64,000 bases of DNA from Streptomyces justiciae (GCF_015163075.1 NZ_JADDXU010000014.1:1-64000); one strand, 5' to 3'; positions 39,983-48,376 are shown, numbered from the stretch's first letter. Translations and numbers: made by a program. Notes: generated by a model not told the origin, from the letters alone.

Positions 39983-40290
39983 GGAGAACCTTTTCTTCGG
40001 GGACGTGGTCTGTCGCGGGCGGTGCCGGTCGCGGTGAGCGTCCGGTACATGCGTCGGCGCCGAGGCCCGTGGGCTTGTCGGCGCCGTGCGACGTTGTCCA
40101 GAGAAACAGGCTTGGAGCGCGTCCGCAATGACCCCTTTTGCTAGTGGTGGTCGTATCTGGGGCGGAAGGGGTTCGTGTGAGCTGGCTCTCAATGCGCAGG
40201 TCAGAGGCTGTTATGGCATGGGCATGGCGTCCGATATGTACTACTAGGGCGGTTAGTTCGTGATGTGGGTCATGTGGGGTGGTTCACCGA
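39983..40290 (-). other. 308-base leader region of the transglycosylase with a long hairpin
   Basis: No gene is seen. Arms CGGCGCCGA (40055-40063) and TCGGCGCCG (40078-40086) pair perfectly, with extension through GGCCC/GGGCT around a short loop. In Streptomyces, cell wall hydrolase genes often have long structured leaders (c-di-AMP ydaO riboswitches), but I could not recognise the ydaO consensus here. The part near 40190-40260 is relatively AT-rich and may hold the promoter. Confidence 0.4.
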
Positions 40291-41091
40291 TCAACGGGGT
40301 TCGAATGTGACCGCGCTCTCGAAGGCGGCGCGGCGGGTGGCTCTGCGTAGTGCCCTGAGCACGGCCGGGCCGAGCGTGAAGGTGAGGACGACCGTGCACA
40401 GCGCCCGGCCCAGGTCCCAGCCCAGTGAGGTGGCCACGCAGTAGAGGAAGAAGCGGGCCAGATTGCCGGGGACGGAGTCGTCCGGCTGGAAGGCGATGTT
40501 CGAGGCGGTGCCGCTCAGGAACGGCCAGCCGGCGAGGTTGGTGATCGTGCCGTAGGCGAAGGCGGCGAGGAAGCCGTAGACCGCGAGGAGGGTGAGTTCG
40601 GTACGGCCGCGGAGGCGCCGCGCGCCCGGCAGCAGGCCCGCGCCCATCGCGAACCAGCCCATGGCCAGCATCTGGAACGGCATCCACGGCCCGACACCGC
40701 CCGTGAGCAGGGCCGACGCGAACATCGAGACGCCGCCGAGGGTGAATCCGAAGCCGGGGCCGAGGACGCGGCCGCTGAGCACCATGAGGAAGAACATGGG
40801 CTCGATACCGGCGGTTCCGGCGCCGAGAGGGCGCAGGGCCGCGCCCGTCGCGGCCAGTACGCCGAGCATCGCGACCGCCTTCGGGCCGAGGCCCGACTCC
40901 GAGATCGTCGCTGCGACCACGACCACGAGCAGGATGAGCAGGCCCGCGAAGAGCCAGGGGGCGTCGGTCGCGTGGGCGTTGAGCTGGGAGCGGGGCGGGG
41001 CGAGGAAGGGCCAGCCGAGGGCGGCGACGCCTACGGCGCTCACGAGGACGAGGGCGGCGATGGAGCGGGGGCCGAGGTGGATGACGTTCAT
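40291..41091 (-). CDS. ECF transporter S component (cobalamin/cobalt-type)
   Basis: 266 residues, six to seven membrane helices: SIAALVLVSAVGVAALGWPF, then ISESGLGPKAVAMLGVLAATGAALRP, VLSGRVLGPGFGFTLGGVSMFASALL and WFAMGAGLLPGARRLRGRTELTLLAVYGFLAAFAYG. The ALRPLGAG and G-rich segments are typical of vitamin/cobalt ECF S subunits (CbrT/CblT-like). The ATG at 41091 overlaps the ATPase stop (ATGA), so it is the last gene of a coupled ECF operon under a cobalamin riboswitch, implying a cobalamin or precursor as substrate. Confidence 0.88.
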   Translation of the reverse strand: MNVIHLGPRSIAALVLVSAVGVAALGWPFLAPPRSQLNAHATDAPWLFAGLLILLVVVVAATISESGLGPKAVAMLGVLAATGAALRPLGAGTAGIEPMFFLMVLSGRVLGPGFGFTLGGVSMFASALLTGGVGPWMPFQMLAMGWFAMGAGLLPGARRLRGRTELTLLAVYGFLAAFAYGTITNLAGWPFLSGTASNIAFQPDDSVPGNLARFFLYCVATSLGWDLGRALCTVVLTFTLGPAVLRALRRATRRAAFESAVTFEPR

Positions 41092-42818
41092 GAGCGTCCG
41101 CTGCTTCCGAGGGCGTCCTTCACCTGGGCCACGGTGAGCCACTTCTGCGGGGCGAGGATCTTGCTCACCTGCGGGGCGAAGGAGGGCGACGCCACGACCA
41201 CGTCGGCCGCCGGGCCGTCCGCGATGATCTCGCCGTCCGCGAGCAGGACGACACGGTCGGCGATCTCGGCGGCGAGTTCCACGTCGTGGGTGGCGAGGAC
41301 GATGGCGTGGCCTTCGGCGGCGAGGTTCTTGAGGGCGGTGGCCAGGCGGGCCTTCGCCGCGTAGTCGAGGCCTCGGGTGGGTTCGTCGAGGAGGAGGAGT
41401 GGGGGGCGGGCGGTGAGGACGACGGCCAGGGCGAGGGCGAGGCGCTGGCCCTCGGAGAGGTCGCGGGGGTGGGTGTCGTCGGGGACATCCGTCATGCCTG
41501 GGAGGAGGTCGGTGAGGAGGGTGCGGCAGGTGCCGGGCGCTGCGCTCGCGTCGGCGTCGGCTGCGGCGCATTCCGCGGCGACGGTGTCTGCGTAGAGGAG
41601 GTCGCGGGGTTCCTGGGGGACCAGGCCGACGTGGCGGATGAGGTCGCGGGGTGGGGTGCGGTGGGGGACGGCTCCGCCGGTGCGGACGGTGCCGGAGGTG
41701 GGTGGGATGAGGCCTACGAGGGTGTTGAGGAGGGTGGATTTGCCGGCGCCGTTTCTGCCCATGAGGGCGAGGGTTTCGCCGGGGGTGAGGGTGAGGGTGA
41801 TGCTGGTGAGGGCGCGGGTGGGGGTGCGGTGGATTGTGAGGGCTTGGACTTCGGCGGCGTGGGGGGAGGGGGGTGGAGTGGCTGAGGTGGGCTTGCGGAA
41901 CCAGCGGCGTGGGGGCTGGGCGGGGGCGGGTGTCGCTTGCCCGCGCTTGCGGGGTGCCGCTGCGCCCACCCGTGCCGCCCCAGCGGCACGACTGCCCGCA
42001 GCTTGCGCGAGGCGCTGCCTCAGACCCGACGCCCTTCTCCTTGCGTCCCTCACTGTGAGTGGTAGCGGCGACCAACCCGCCATCCGGCCCAGGTCCACCA
42101 CCGGTGGGTACACCGGCGACTCGGCCATGATCTCGGCCGGGGTGCCCAGGCGCAGGGGCTCGCGCTGGGCCGGCAGGAGGGCTATCTGGTCGGCGTACTG
42201 GATGACGCGCTCCAGGCGGTGCTCGGCCATCAGGATCGTCGTGCCCAGGTCGTGGACCAGGCGTTGGAGGACCGCCAGGACTTCTTCCGCTGCGGCCGGG
42301 TCCAGGGCGGACGTCGGTTCGTCGAGGATCAGGGCCTGGGGGTGGGGGGTGAGGACCGAGCCGATCGCCACGCGTTGCTGCTGGCCGCCGGAGAGGGTGG
42401 AGATGGGGCGGGCGCGGAGGTCGGTGAGGCCGAGGAGGTCGAGGGTTTCCTCGACGCGGCGGCGCATCACGTCCGGGGGCAGGCCCAACGACTCCATGCC
42501 GTAGGCCAGTTCGTCCTCGACCGTGTCCGTGACGAAGTGGGAGATCGGGTCCTGGCCCACCGTGCCGACGACGTCGGCCAGTTCGCGGGGCTTGTGCGTG
42601 CGGGTGTCGCGGCCGGCGACCGTGACCCGGCCGCGCAGGGTGCCGCCGGTGAAGTGCGGAACGAGACCGCTGACGGAGTTGAGGATCGTGGACTTGCCGG
42701 TGCCGGACGGGCCGACGAGGAGGACGAGTTCACCCTCGGGCACCTCGAAGTCGATGCCCTGCACGGTGGGTTCGGTCGCGCCGTCGTAGGTGACGGAGAC
42801 GTCCTCGAAACGGATCAC
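41088..42818 (-). CDS. fused double-domain ECF ATPase (EcfA1-EcfA2) with repeat-encoded linker
   Basis: 576 residues with two ABC domains. Domain 1 has Walker A GPSGTGKST, signature LSGGQQQR and Walker B ALILDEPTSALD; domain 2 has Walker A GRNGAGKST, signature LSEGQRLA and Walker B LLLLDEPTRGLD. The single chain supplies both ATPases of an ECF module. The linker (residues ~269-300, GAARVGAAAPRKRGQA) is encoded by repeat R3. GTG at 42818 overlaps the EcfT stop (GTGA) and the stop overlaps the S-component ATG. It powers uptake, probably of cobalamin, at the cytoplasmic membrane. Confidence 0.93.
   Translation of the reverse strand: MIRFEDVSVTYDGATEPTVQGIDFEVPEGELVLLVGPSGTGKSTILNSVSGLVPHFTGGTLRGRVTVAGRDTRTHKPRELADVVGTVGQDPISHFVTDTVEDELAYGMESLGLPPDVMRRRVEETLDLLGLTDLRARPISTLSGGQQQRVAIGSVLTPHPQALILDEPTSALDPAAAEEVLAVLQRLVHDLGTTILMAEHRLERVIQYADQIALLPAQREPLRLGTPAEIMAESPVYPPVVDLGRMAGWSPLPLTVRDARRRASGLRQRLAQAAGSRAAGAARVGAAAPRKRGQATPAPAQPPRRWFRKPTSATPPPSPHAAEVQALTIHRTPTRALTSITLTLTPGETLALMGRNGAGKSTLLNTLVGLIPPTSGTVRTGGAVPHRTPPRDLIRHVGLVPQEPRDLLYADTVAAECAAADADASAAPGTCRTLLTDLLPGMTDVPDDTHPRDLSEGQRLALALAVVLTARPPLLLLDEPTRGLDYAAKARLATALKNLAAEGHAIVLATHDVELAAEIADRVVLLADGEIIADGPAADVVVASPSFAPQVSKILAPQKWLTVAQVKDALGSSGRS
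41921..42012 (+). repeat. dispersed repeat R3, copy 1, in the ECF ATPase linker
   Basis: About 92 bases beginning GGGCTGGGCGGGGGCGGGTG, with core CTTGCCCGCGCTTGCGGGGT, CGCCCACCCGTGCCGCC and GGCACGACTGCCCGCA. It aligns along its whole length with 43891-43982. It is antisense to, and in frame with, the ATPase gene. Confidence 0.85.
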
Positions 42819-43999
42819 GACGGCTCCTCGGGGGGCGGGGTGACGAAGGCGGGCAGCAGGCCTAGGAGGATCGCGGCCGCGGGGTAGAGGGGGAAGGTGG
42901 GGGCGGTCAGGGGGATGACGGTGGGGTGCAGGGCGGCCGGGTCTCGTACGGCCGCTATGGCGAGGGCTGCGGCCACCGCCGCGCCGGAGGCCGTCACCAG
43001 CCAGGCGCGGGCGCCCCAGAGGTCGGGGCGGTAACGGGTGCGGGGGGTGCGGCGGCCGCCCAGGCGGAGGCCGGCGAGGGCCGCGGTCACGCCGGCGAGG
43101 AGGACGGGGATGCCGTACGTGCCGCCTTCGGCGGTGAGCAGGCCGTACGTTCCCGCGCAGACGCCGAGCAGGCCGCCGAGGGTGAGCGTGGTCGTCGTAC
43201 GGCGGACGTGGGGCGGGACGTCGGCGGTACGGCCGTAGCCGCGGGCGTCCATCGCGGCGGCGAGGGCGACGGAGCGTTCCAGGGCGCCTTCGAGGACGGG
43301 CAGGCCCACCTGGAGGAGGCCACGCAGGCCGGAGTCGGGGCGGCCGCGGAGGCGGCGGGCGGCGCGGAGGCGCTGGACGTCGGCGATGAGGTTCGGGGCG
43401 AAGGTGAGGGCGACGACCACGGCCACGCCCATCTCGTACAGCGCGCCGGGGAGGGACTTGAGGAGGCGGGTGGGGCTGGCGAGGGCGTTCGCGGCGCCTA
43501 CGCAGATGAGGAGGGTGGCCAGTTTCAGGCCGTCGTAGAAGGCGAAGGTCAGGGTTTCCGCGGTGACCTTGCCGCCGAGGCGGATGCCTTGGGCCCAGTC
43601 CGGGAGGGGGACCTCGGGGAGGGTGACGAGGGTGTGGGTGCCGGGGAGGGGGGAGCCGAGGGTGACGGCGAAGGTGAGGCGGATGAGGAGGACGGCGAGG
43701 GCGAGCTTGACGAAGGCGGAGTAGGAGCGGGCCCAGGGGGTGTGGGGGCGGCGGGCGGCTACTACGTAGGCGGACGTGACTATGAGGAGGGTGAGGAGGA
43801 GGGGGTTGGTGGTGCGGGTGGCTGCGATGCCGAGGGAGAGGGACCAGAGCCACCAGGCGCCGGGGTGGAGAGTGGTGGGGCGGGGTTGGTGCTGGGCGGG
43901 GGTGGGTTTTGCTTGCCCGCGCCGGCGGGGTGCCGTTGCGCCCACCCGTGCCGCCCTGCGGCACGACTGCCCGCAACTACGCGCGGACGCGTCAACCAT
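42815..43999 (-). CDS. ECF transporter transmembrane (T) component with repeat-encoded N-terminus
   Basis: 394 residues of the EcfT/CbiQ family: several membrane helices, KLALAVLLIRLTFAVT, and the coupling motif region RLLKSLPGALYEMGVAVVVALTFAPNLIADVQRLRAARRLRGR (ARG-type helix that binds the ATPases), then AAAMDARGYGRT. The ATG at 43999 overlaps the upstream gene by 8 bases. Residues ~6-36 (RAARVGATAPRRRGQAKPTP) are encoded by repeat R3 copy 2 and parallel the ATPase linker. The core EcfT starts about residue 45 (LHPGAWWLWSLSLG). Confidence 0.9.
   Translation of the reverse strand: MVDASARSCGQSCRRAARVGATAPRRRGQAKPTPAQHQPRPTTLHPGAWWLWSLSLGIAATRTTNPLLLTLLIVTSAYVVAARRPHTPWARSYSAFVKLALAVLLIRLTFAVTLGSPLPGTHTLVTLPEVPLPDWAQGIRLGGKVTAETLTFAFYDGLKLATLLICVGAANALASPTRLLKSLPGALYEMGVAVVVALTFAPNLIADVQRLRAARRLRGRPDSGLRGLLQVGLPVLEGALERSVALAAAMDARGYGRTADVPPHVRRTTTTLTLGGLLGVCAGTYGLLTAEGGTYGIPVLLAGVTAALAGLRLGGRRTPRTRYRPDLWGARAWLVTASGAAVAAALAIAAVRDPAALHPTVIPLTAPTFPLYPAAAILLGLLPAFVTPPPEEPS
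43891..43982 (+). repeat. dispersed repeat R3, copy 2, at the EcfT N-terminus
   Basis: GCTGGGCGGGGGTGGGTTTT, then GCTTGCCCGCGCCGGCGGGG, CGCCCACCCGTGCCGCCC and GCGGCACGACTGCCCGCAAC. It is about 85% identical to copy 1 by eye, in the same orientation and the same frame, 1.97 kb away in the same operon. The centre GTGCCGCCCTGCGGCAC is a small hairpin. Confidence 0.85.
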
Positions 44000-44624
44000 G
44001 CCTGCGACGCCTTGCCTGCCACATCGCCGCTGCTCCCAACGCCGCCACCGCTGCCGCGCCTGCGAACAGGCCCACCGACGGACCCTCGCTCGACGTCTTC
44101 TTCTTCGCCGACGTCTCCTTCTTTCCCGTCGCCACCGGCTCGCCGCAGCCGGTCTCCGGATACCCGGCGATCGCGCACAGCAAGGCGTTCGTGTCGTAGC
44201 GGAGGGGCTTGGCCACCGATGCCAGGGCTTCTGCCGTGGTGGCGTTCTTCGGGACCAGTGCGCAGCGCGTGCGGAGTGCCGGTGGGGTTTCGCCTGACGG
44301 GGCGTCCGTCCGGGTGCCGAAGTCGATGATCAGGGCCACGCGCTTCTTGCCGCTCGCGGAAGGGGTGTTGGCGCAGATCTTCGCGAACGACGCCGTGCCG
44401 CGTGGCTTCGTCGCGTCTGCCGAGTCCTCGCTCACCGCGAAGCGGAAGCCCTGGACGTCGCCGTCCGAGGGGACCGCGGTGGCGGGGCCCTGGGTGGCGT
44501 AGGTCCAGGCCGTGCCGGTGCGGTCCCAGAAGGACCAGTAGCGGTAGCCGGTGGCGTGGGCGGCCTGGGTGGAGAGGGGGAGGAGGCAGAGCGCCGCCAG
44601 GAGGAGGGGGGTGAGGCGGCGCAT
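43992..44624 (-). CDS. SCO2322-type exported protein
   Basis: 210 residues: signal peptide MRRLTPLLLAALCLLPLSTQAAHATG, then GYRYWSFWDRTGTAWTYATQGPATAVPSDGDVQGFRFAVS, the opening of the protein family named SCO2322 in Streptomyces. A Lys/Ser linker (GKKETSAKKKTSSEGPS) and one C-terminal membrane helix (~183-203) with basic tail complete it. It is one of two exported proteins of the ECF operon; it may act as an extracellular ligand-binding or docking factor. Its ATG overlaps the stop of the barrel gene by one base. Confidence 0.88.
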   Translation of the reverse strand: MRRLTPLLLAALCLLPLSTQAAHATGYRYWSFWDRTGTAWTYATQGPATAVPSDGDVQGFRFAVSEDSADATKPRGTASFAKICANTPSASGKKRVALIIDFGTRTDAPSGETPPALRTRCALVPKNATTAEALASVAKPLRYDTNALLCAIAGYPETGCGEPVATGKKETSAKKKTSSEGPSVGLFAGAAAVAALGAAAMWQARRRRHG

Positions 44625-45853
44625 CACTGGTGGCGCTTCCTGTTGCGGCCGCTGAGCAGCATGCCGACGCCGGCACCGGCGGCGAGACCGGCGAGGACCG
44701 TCCACCACACGGCGTTGCCGGAGCCGTCGTCGGCCTTGTCGGCCTTGTCGGCCTTGTCCGCCTTGGCCGCGGTGGCCGGCTTCCGCGGCGCCGGCCCCAG
44801 GGCGTTGAGCTGCTTCACCAGGTCCGTGCCGCCGAAGTCACGGGGGTCGGCGCCGGCCGTCTCGGCGGCGATGATCAGCTGCGCGTAAGCCGCGGGGCCG
44901 CTCTGCTTCGCCCAGTCCGCGGAGTTCTTCTCCAGCCACGCGAGCGGCTCGCGCGCGGCCGACGCGCCGTCGCGCACGGCGAGGGCGACGACCGCGTCCG
45001 CGGTGTTGCCGTAGTCGGGCTGGTCCTCGGAGCCCGGGAGCGCGGACTTGAGGTAGCCGTCCTTCCGGACCGCCTTCGCGAGGTAGGCGGCGCCGTTGGT
45101 CGCGGCCTGCTCGGGGTCGGCGGGACCGTCGGCGCAGTCGCCCTTGCCCCGGTCGTCGGCCTGGGCCGTCACCATGTTGAGGCCCGCGGCGCCGACGACG
45201 GCCGCCGCGGTCGCGTCGGCGTTGACGGCCAGCTTGCCCTTCTTGTCCGGCTGGTAGGCGAAGCCGCCGCCGTCGGCACAGGGCAGGGCCAGGTCCAGGA
45301 GCGCGTCGTAGGGCGAGTGGCCGTTGCGCAGGACGTCCTTCGCGGGGTCGAGGCCGGTCGCGCTGAGCGCGCCGATGACCACGGCGGTCGAGTTGGCGTC
45401 GCTGGGTCCGCCCGGTGTGTAGCCCCAGCCGCCGTCCTTGTTCTGCCAGGACCGCAGCCAGGTCTCCGCCTTGTCGACCACGGCCTGGTGCTCGCCGAGC
45501 GCCGAAAGGGCCTGGACGGCGGCTGCCGTGCTGTTGGTGTCGACCAGGGTCTTGCTGTCGCAGGCCTTGGCGGGGTCGGCGCGGAACGGAGCGAACGACC
45601 CGTTGGCGCACTGCTGGCCGGCCAGCCAGTCGACGGCCTTCGCCGCGGGCCGCACATCCGCCCGGTGCTGCGCGATCAGCGCCAGCGACTGCCGCCACAC
45701 CCCGTCATACGTCGGGTCTCCGGCCCCGTACAGCCCCTCCGGTATCGCCACCGACGGCGAAGGCGAGGCGGACGGATCGGCGGCCACGGCCGGTGTGGCC
45801 GTGCCGATCACGGCGGTGGCGGCCAGGACCGCGGCGCTGCGGCGGACGTTCAT
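44624..45853 (-). CDS. exported alpha/alpha-barrel protein (terpenoid cyclase/PPTase repeat), transcobalamin-like
   Basis: 409 residues: signal peptide MNVRRSAAVLAATAVIGTAT (cut after AVAA), then PPTase/squalene-oxidase-type helical repeats: DWLAGQQCANGSFAPF, AETWLRSWQNKDGGWGYTPGG, TAYL-like repeats, and a C-terminal LysAlaAsp-rich linker with one membrane helix (WWTVLAGLAAGAGVGMLLSG) and basic tail. The fold is the (alpha/alpha)6 barrel, the same as human transcobalamin/intrinsic factor. It is the first gene after a cobalamin riboswitch and precedes the ECF transporter, so an extracellular corrinoid-binding role is likely; inference. Catalytic DCTAE/QW motifs of cyclases are not evident. Confidence 0.85.
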   Translation of the reverse strand: MNVRRSAAVLAATAVIGTATPAVAADPSASPSPSVAIPEGLYGAGDPTYDGVWRQSLALIAQHRADVRPAAKAVDWLAGQQCANGSFAPFRADPAKACDSKTLVDTNSTAAAVQALSALGEHQAVVDKAETWLRSWQNKDGGWGYTPGGPSDANSTAVVIGALSATGLDPAKDVLRNGHSPYDALLDLALPCADGGGFAYQPDKKGKLAVNADATAAAVVGAAGLNMVTAQADDRGKGDCADGPADPEQAATNGAAYLAKAVRKDGYLKSALPGSEDQPDYGNTADAVVALAVRDGASAAREPLAWLEKNSADWAKQSGPAAYAQLIIAAETAGADPRDFGGTDLVKQLNALGPAPRKPATAAKADKADKADKADDGSGNAVWWTVLAGLAAGAGVGMLLSGRNRKRHQ

Positions 45854-45859
45854 GATCGG

Positions 45860-46075
45860 CGGTTGCCTCTCCCTGCAAGGGAGCCGGGCGCACGGGAAAC
45901 CCCCCGGCGGCTCGGCCCCGTAGACCTCGACGGTGCCGTGCACCGGCCGGATGCCGGTGCGCGTGAGCCGGTCAACTGCTCCGTGCGGGGCGATCCGGCT
46001 TGCCCGAAAGGGCTTACGGTTGCGGGTCAGCGCCGGAATTGCACCGGCTTCCCCCCGTACGGGTGTGATGACGAC
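45860..46075 (-). promoter_or_regulatory. cobalamin riboswitch with ribosome-binding-site sequestration
   Basis: Read on the minus strand: GGGGGAAGCCGGTGCAATTC then CGGCGCTGACCCGCAACCGT and AAGCCC, the conserved core of AdoCbl riboswitches. Further paired elements follow (GCACCGGC/GCCGGTGC around 45945-45975). Near the 3' end, CTCCCT (+45878-45883 on the minus strand) pairs with AGGGAG (45869-45874) around TGC, hiding the AGGGAGAGG ribosome-binding site 12 bases before the start at 45853. Cobalamin binding is expected to repress translation of the ECF operon. Confidence 0.92.
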
Positions 46076-46143
46076 GCGGCCACTCTACCCGGCCGTAAAC
46101 AAGCGGCTGAGGGGCTCCTGTGAGCAGCGATAGGTTCGGGCGC

Positions 46144-46788
46144 ATGGAGATCACGGGGAGACTCATCGGCTCGGGGCGGGCTTCCGACGTGTACGAGATC
46201 GACGACGACTGGGTGCTGCGGCGTGACCGGGAGGGCTACGCGGACGCCCTGGCGGAAGCGGCCGTCATGGAACATGTGCGCGGGCACGGCTACCCCGTAC
46301 CCCAGGTCCGGCTCGACGCCTCCTCGCGCGGCGACCTCGTCATGCGGCGGCTGCACGGGCCGACCATGCTGGCCGCCTTCGCCGCCGGGCGGATCGACGC
46401 CCGCGAGGCGGGGACGGTGCTGGCACGGCTGCTACGGCAACTCCACGCCGTTCCCGGACGGATCGTCCACCTGGATCTCCACCCCGACAACGTCATGCTC
46501 ACCGACGACGGGCCCTACGTCATCGACTGGGCCAACGCCGAGGAAGGCGACCCCGGGCTCGACTGGGGCATGTCCGCCGTGATCCTCGCCCAGGTCGCCG
46601 TCGACGGCGAACCGATCGCCGGGCCGGCCCGCGAGATGCTGCCCGCGCTGCTCGCCGACCCGTCCGACCTCACGGAGGAGGGGCTGGCGGAGGCGCGGGA
46701 ACGGCGGGCGCACAACCCGACGATGAGCCGGCGCGAGACCGAACTGCTCGGTGCCGCCGAGGACTTGATCAGGACCTACCTGTCATGA
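46144..46788 (+). CDS. APH/Rio-like phosphotransferase
   Basis: About 214 residues: LIGSGRASDVYEIDDDWVLRR (Gly-rich loop and ATP-binding strand), VHLDLHPDNVMLTDDGPYVIDWANAEEGDP (catalytic HxDxxxxN and DxD/N metal region as in APH(3') and choline kinases). It probably phosphorylates a small amine/alcohol or acts on a protein. The ATG at 46144 is chosen; a GTG at 46120 lies in an unlikely leader. It overlaps the convergent SnoaL-like gene by 6 bases. Confidence 0.8.
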   Translation: MEITGRLIGSGRASDVYEIDDDWVLRRDREGYADALAEAAVMEHVRGHGYPVPQVRLDASSRGDLVMRRLHGPTMLAAFAAGRIDAREAGTVLARLLRQLHAVPGRIVHLDLHPDNVMLTDDGPYVIDWANAEEGDPGLDWGMSAVILAQVAVDGEPIAGPAREMLPALLADPSDLTEEGLAEARERRAHNPTMSRRETELLGAAEDLIRTYLS

Positions 46789-47256
46789 CCTTCCTGTCCT
46801 GACCGGCGTCGGGCCCCCGAACGGCAGCCTGAGCCGCCGCGCCGCCAGCAGCCACGTGCCCTCCGCCGACCTCCGGAACTCGTCCTCGTACTGACCGACC
46901 TGCACCGGCGGACCCGGCGGGATCGGGCCGTGGGCGTCGCCCTCGTGGCCGTCGACGCGGTACGTCGTGAAGTACGAGGTCGCCGTCGCCGTGTCCGGGG
47001 ACGTCACCGTGACGAGGATGTTCGACATCACCCGGCGCGAGAGGCGATCCGCCGGCCGGGAGCCGAAGTACGTCCGCAGCGCCTCGCGGCCCTCGGAGCG
47101 CCGCCCGTCCCCGGCCGGGAGCGGCCACTCCCATACGCCGTCCTCGGTGAACAGCTCGGCGACGGAGCCCGGTTCGCCGAGGTCGAGGCGGTGGACGAAG
47201 TCGATGATCAGGCGTTCGCAGGCGCGCTCGGCCAGGAGCTGTTCCAAGGGGTCCAT
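46783..47256 (-). CDS. SnoaL/NTF2-like polyketide cyclase-type protein
   Basis: 157 residues: LIIDFVHRLDLGEPGSVAELFTEDGVWEWPLPAG, the cone-shaped NTF2 barrel with the acidic and aromatic pocket, and ATATSYFTTYRVDGHEGDA. SnoaL-like proteins act as cyclases, isomerases or ligand-binding domains. It follows the MBL gene by 12 bases on the same strand and is probably in its operon, thus in the KstR-like regulon; it could be an isomerase/dehydratase of steroid-like acids. The last 6 bases overlap the convergent phosphotransferase gene. Confidence 0.82.
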   Translation of the reverse strand: MDPLEQLLAERACERLIIDFVHRLDLGEPGSVAELFTEDGVWEWPLPAGDGRRSEGREALRTYFGSRPADRLSRRVMSNILVTVTSPDTATATSYFTTYRVDGHEGDAHGPIPPGPPVQVGQYEDEFRRSAEGTWLLAARRLRLPFGGPTPVRTGRS

Positions 47257-47268
47257 GCCGCCATGGGA

Positions 47269-48294
47269 TCACACGGCCATGTACATCACCGGCTCGCTTC
47301 CCGGTACCGCCTCCGCCCGGCCCAGCTTCACCAGGCGCCGCAGATGCGCCTCCGCCTCCGAGACGGCGATGTTCCTTGAGCCGTACGGGATTTCGGCCCA
47401 GGGGCGGTTCCACTCCATGCGCTCGGCGACCTGCCAGGGCGTGAGCGGCTCGACGAGCAACGTGCGCAGCCCGTCGAGGCGTTCCTCGTGGTGGGTCAGC
47501 AACTCCCTTACGCGGGCGGGGGCGTCGGTGAAGACGTACTGGTGGGCCGGGAGGATCTCCGCGGGGGCGAGGCGGCCGACGCGTTCCAGGGAGTCGAGGT
47601 AGTCGCCGAGGGGGTCGGTGACGGTGGCGTCGTCGGGGTCCTCGTACAGGCCGATGTGCGGGGTGATCTCGGGGAGCAGGTGGTCGCCGGAGAACAGACG
47701 GCCGTGGCCCGGGAGTTGGGCCGGGTGCTGTTCCTCCAGGTGGAGGCAGACATGGCCCGGGGTGTGGCCCGGCGTCCAGATCGCGCGCAATCGGCGGCCG
47801 GGGAGGGGCAGGAGGTCGCCGGGGACGATCTCGCGGTCCGGAACGGCGGGGGAGAAGCCGGGGAGGCGGCGCGGGCGGGCGGCGCGCAAGGGGGACACAT
47901 GGTCCTCGGGGGCGCCCGCGGCCTCCAACTTGGCTGTCATATAGGCGAACCAGCGCTCGGGGCGGGTCTCGCCGGTGCGGCGGACGATGGCCGCGTCCGC
48001 CGCGTGCATCGCGATCCAGGCGCCGGACGCCTCGCGCACCTTGCCCGACAGGCCGTGGTGGTCGGGGTGGTGATGCGTGATCACCACCCCGTGGATGTCG
48101 TCCGGTGAGGTGCCGCAGGCGGTGAGGCCCTCGGCGAGGGTGTCCCAGGAGGCCGGGTCGTCCCAGCCCGTGTCGACCAGCACCGGGCCGCCGTCGGTGT
48201 CGACGACGTACACGAGCGTGTAGCCCAGGGGGTTGTCCGGGATGGGGACACGGATGGAACGGACGCCGCCGCCGTGATAACTGACCTGTGTCAT
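47269..48294 (-). CDS. MBL-fold hydrolase (glyoxalase II/LACTB2-like), KstR-type regulon
   Basis: 341 residues. IRVPIPDNPLGYTLVYVVDTDGGPVLVDTG opens the MBL fold; VVITHHHPDHHGL is the metal motif (HxHxDH), followed by TPGHTPGHVCLHLEEQ and LFSGDHLLPEITPHIG. The C-terminal ~90 residues form a winged helix of LACTB2/SoxH-type thioesterase-hydrolases. ATG at 48294 follows GGGGAG; upstream, operator C is 36 bases before it. Likely a CoA-thioester or lactone hydrolase of the regulon; substrate unknown. Confidence 0.88.
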   Translation of the reverse strand: MTQVSYHGGGVRSIRVPIPDNPLGYTLVYVVDTDGGPVLVDTGWDDPASWDTLAEGLTACGTSPDDIHGVVITHHHPDHHGLSGKVREASGAWIAMHAADAAIVRRTGETRPERWFAYMTAKLEAAGAPEDHVSPLRAARPRRLPGFSPAVPDREIVPGDLLPLPGRRLRAIWTPGHTPGHVCLHLEEQHPAQLPGHGRLFSGDHLLPEITPHIGLYEDPDDATVTDPLGDYLDSLERVGRLAPAEILPAHQYVFTDAPARVRELLTHHEERLDGLRTLLVEPLTPWQVAERMEWNRPWAEIPYGSRNIAVSEAEAHLRRLVKLGRAEAVPGSEPVMYMAV

Positions 48295-48329
48295 GGGCTC
48301 CCCTGTCGCCGCGTTCCGGCCACTATAAC

Positions 48330-48343
48330 TAGAACGGGTTTCG
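48330..48343 (-). promoter_or_regulatory. KstR-like operator C, in front of the MBL hydrolase
   Basis: TAGAACGGGTTTCG on the plus strand matches TnnAACnnGTTnnA at 7 of 8 positions and shares TAGAACnnGT with the other four sites. AACTAGAAC matches the arm of site B exactly. Confidence 0.7.
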
Positions 48344-48376
48344 ATAGGAGCCCAAGTCACCTGTCTGTGCGTGGCG

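Noticed and set aside
39983..40290. ydaO (c-di-AMP) riboswitch before the transglycosylase
   Set aside because: Expected by analogy with Streptomyces cell-wall hydrolase genes, but the conserved ydaO segments were not found by eye.
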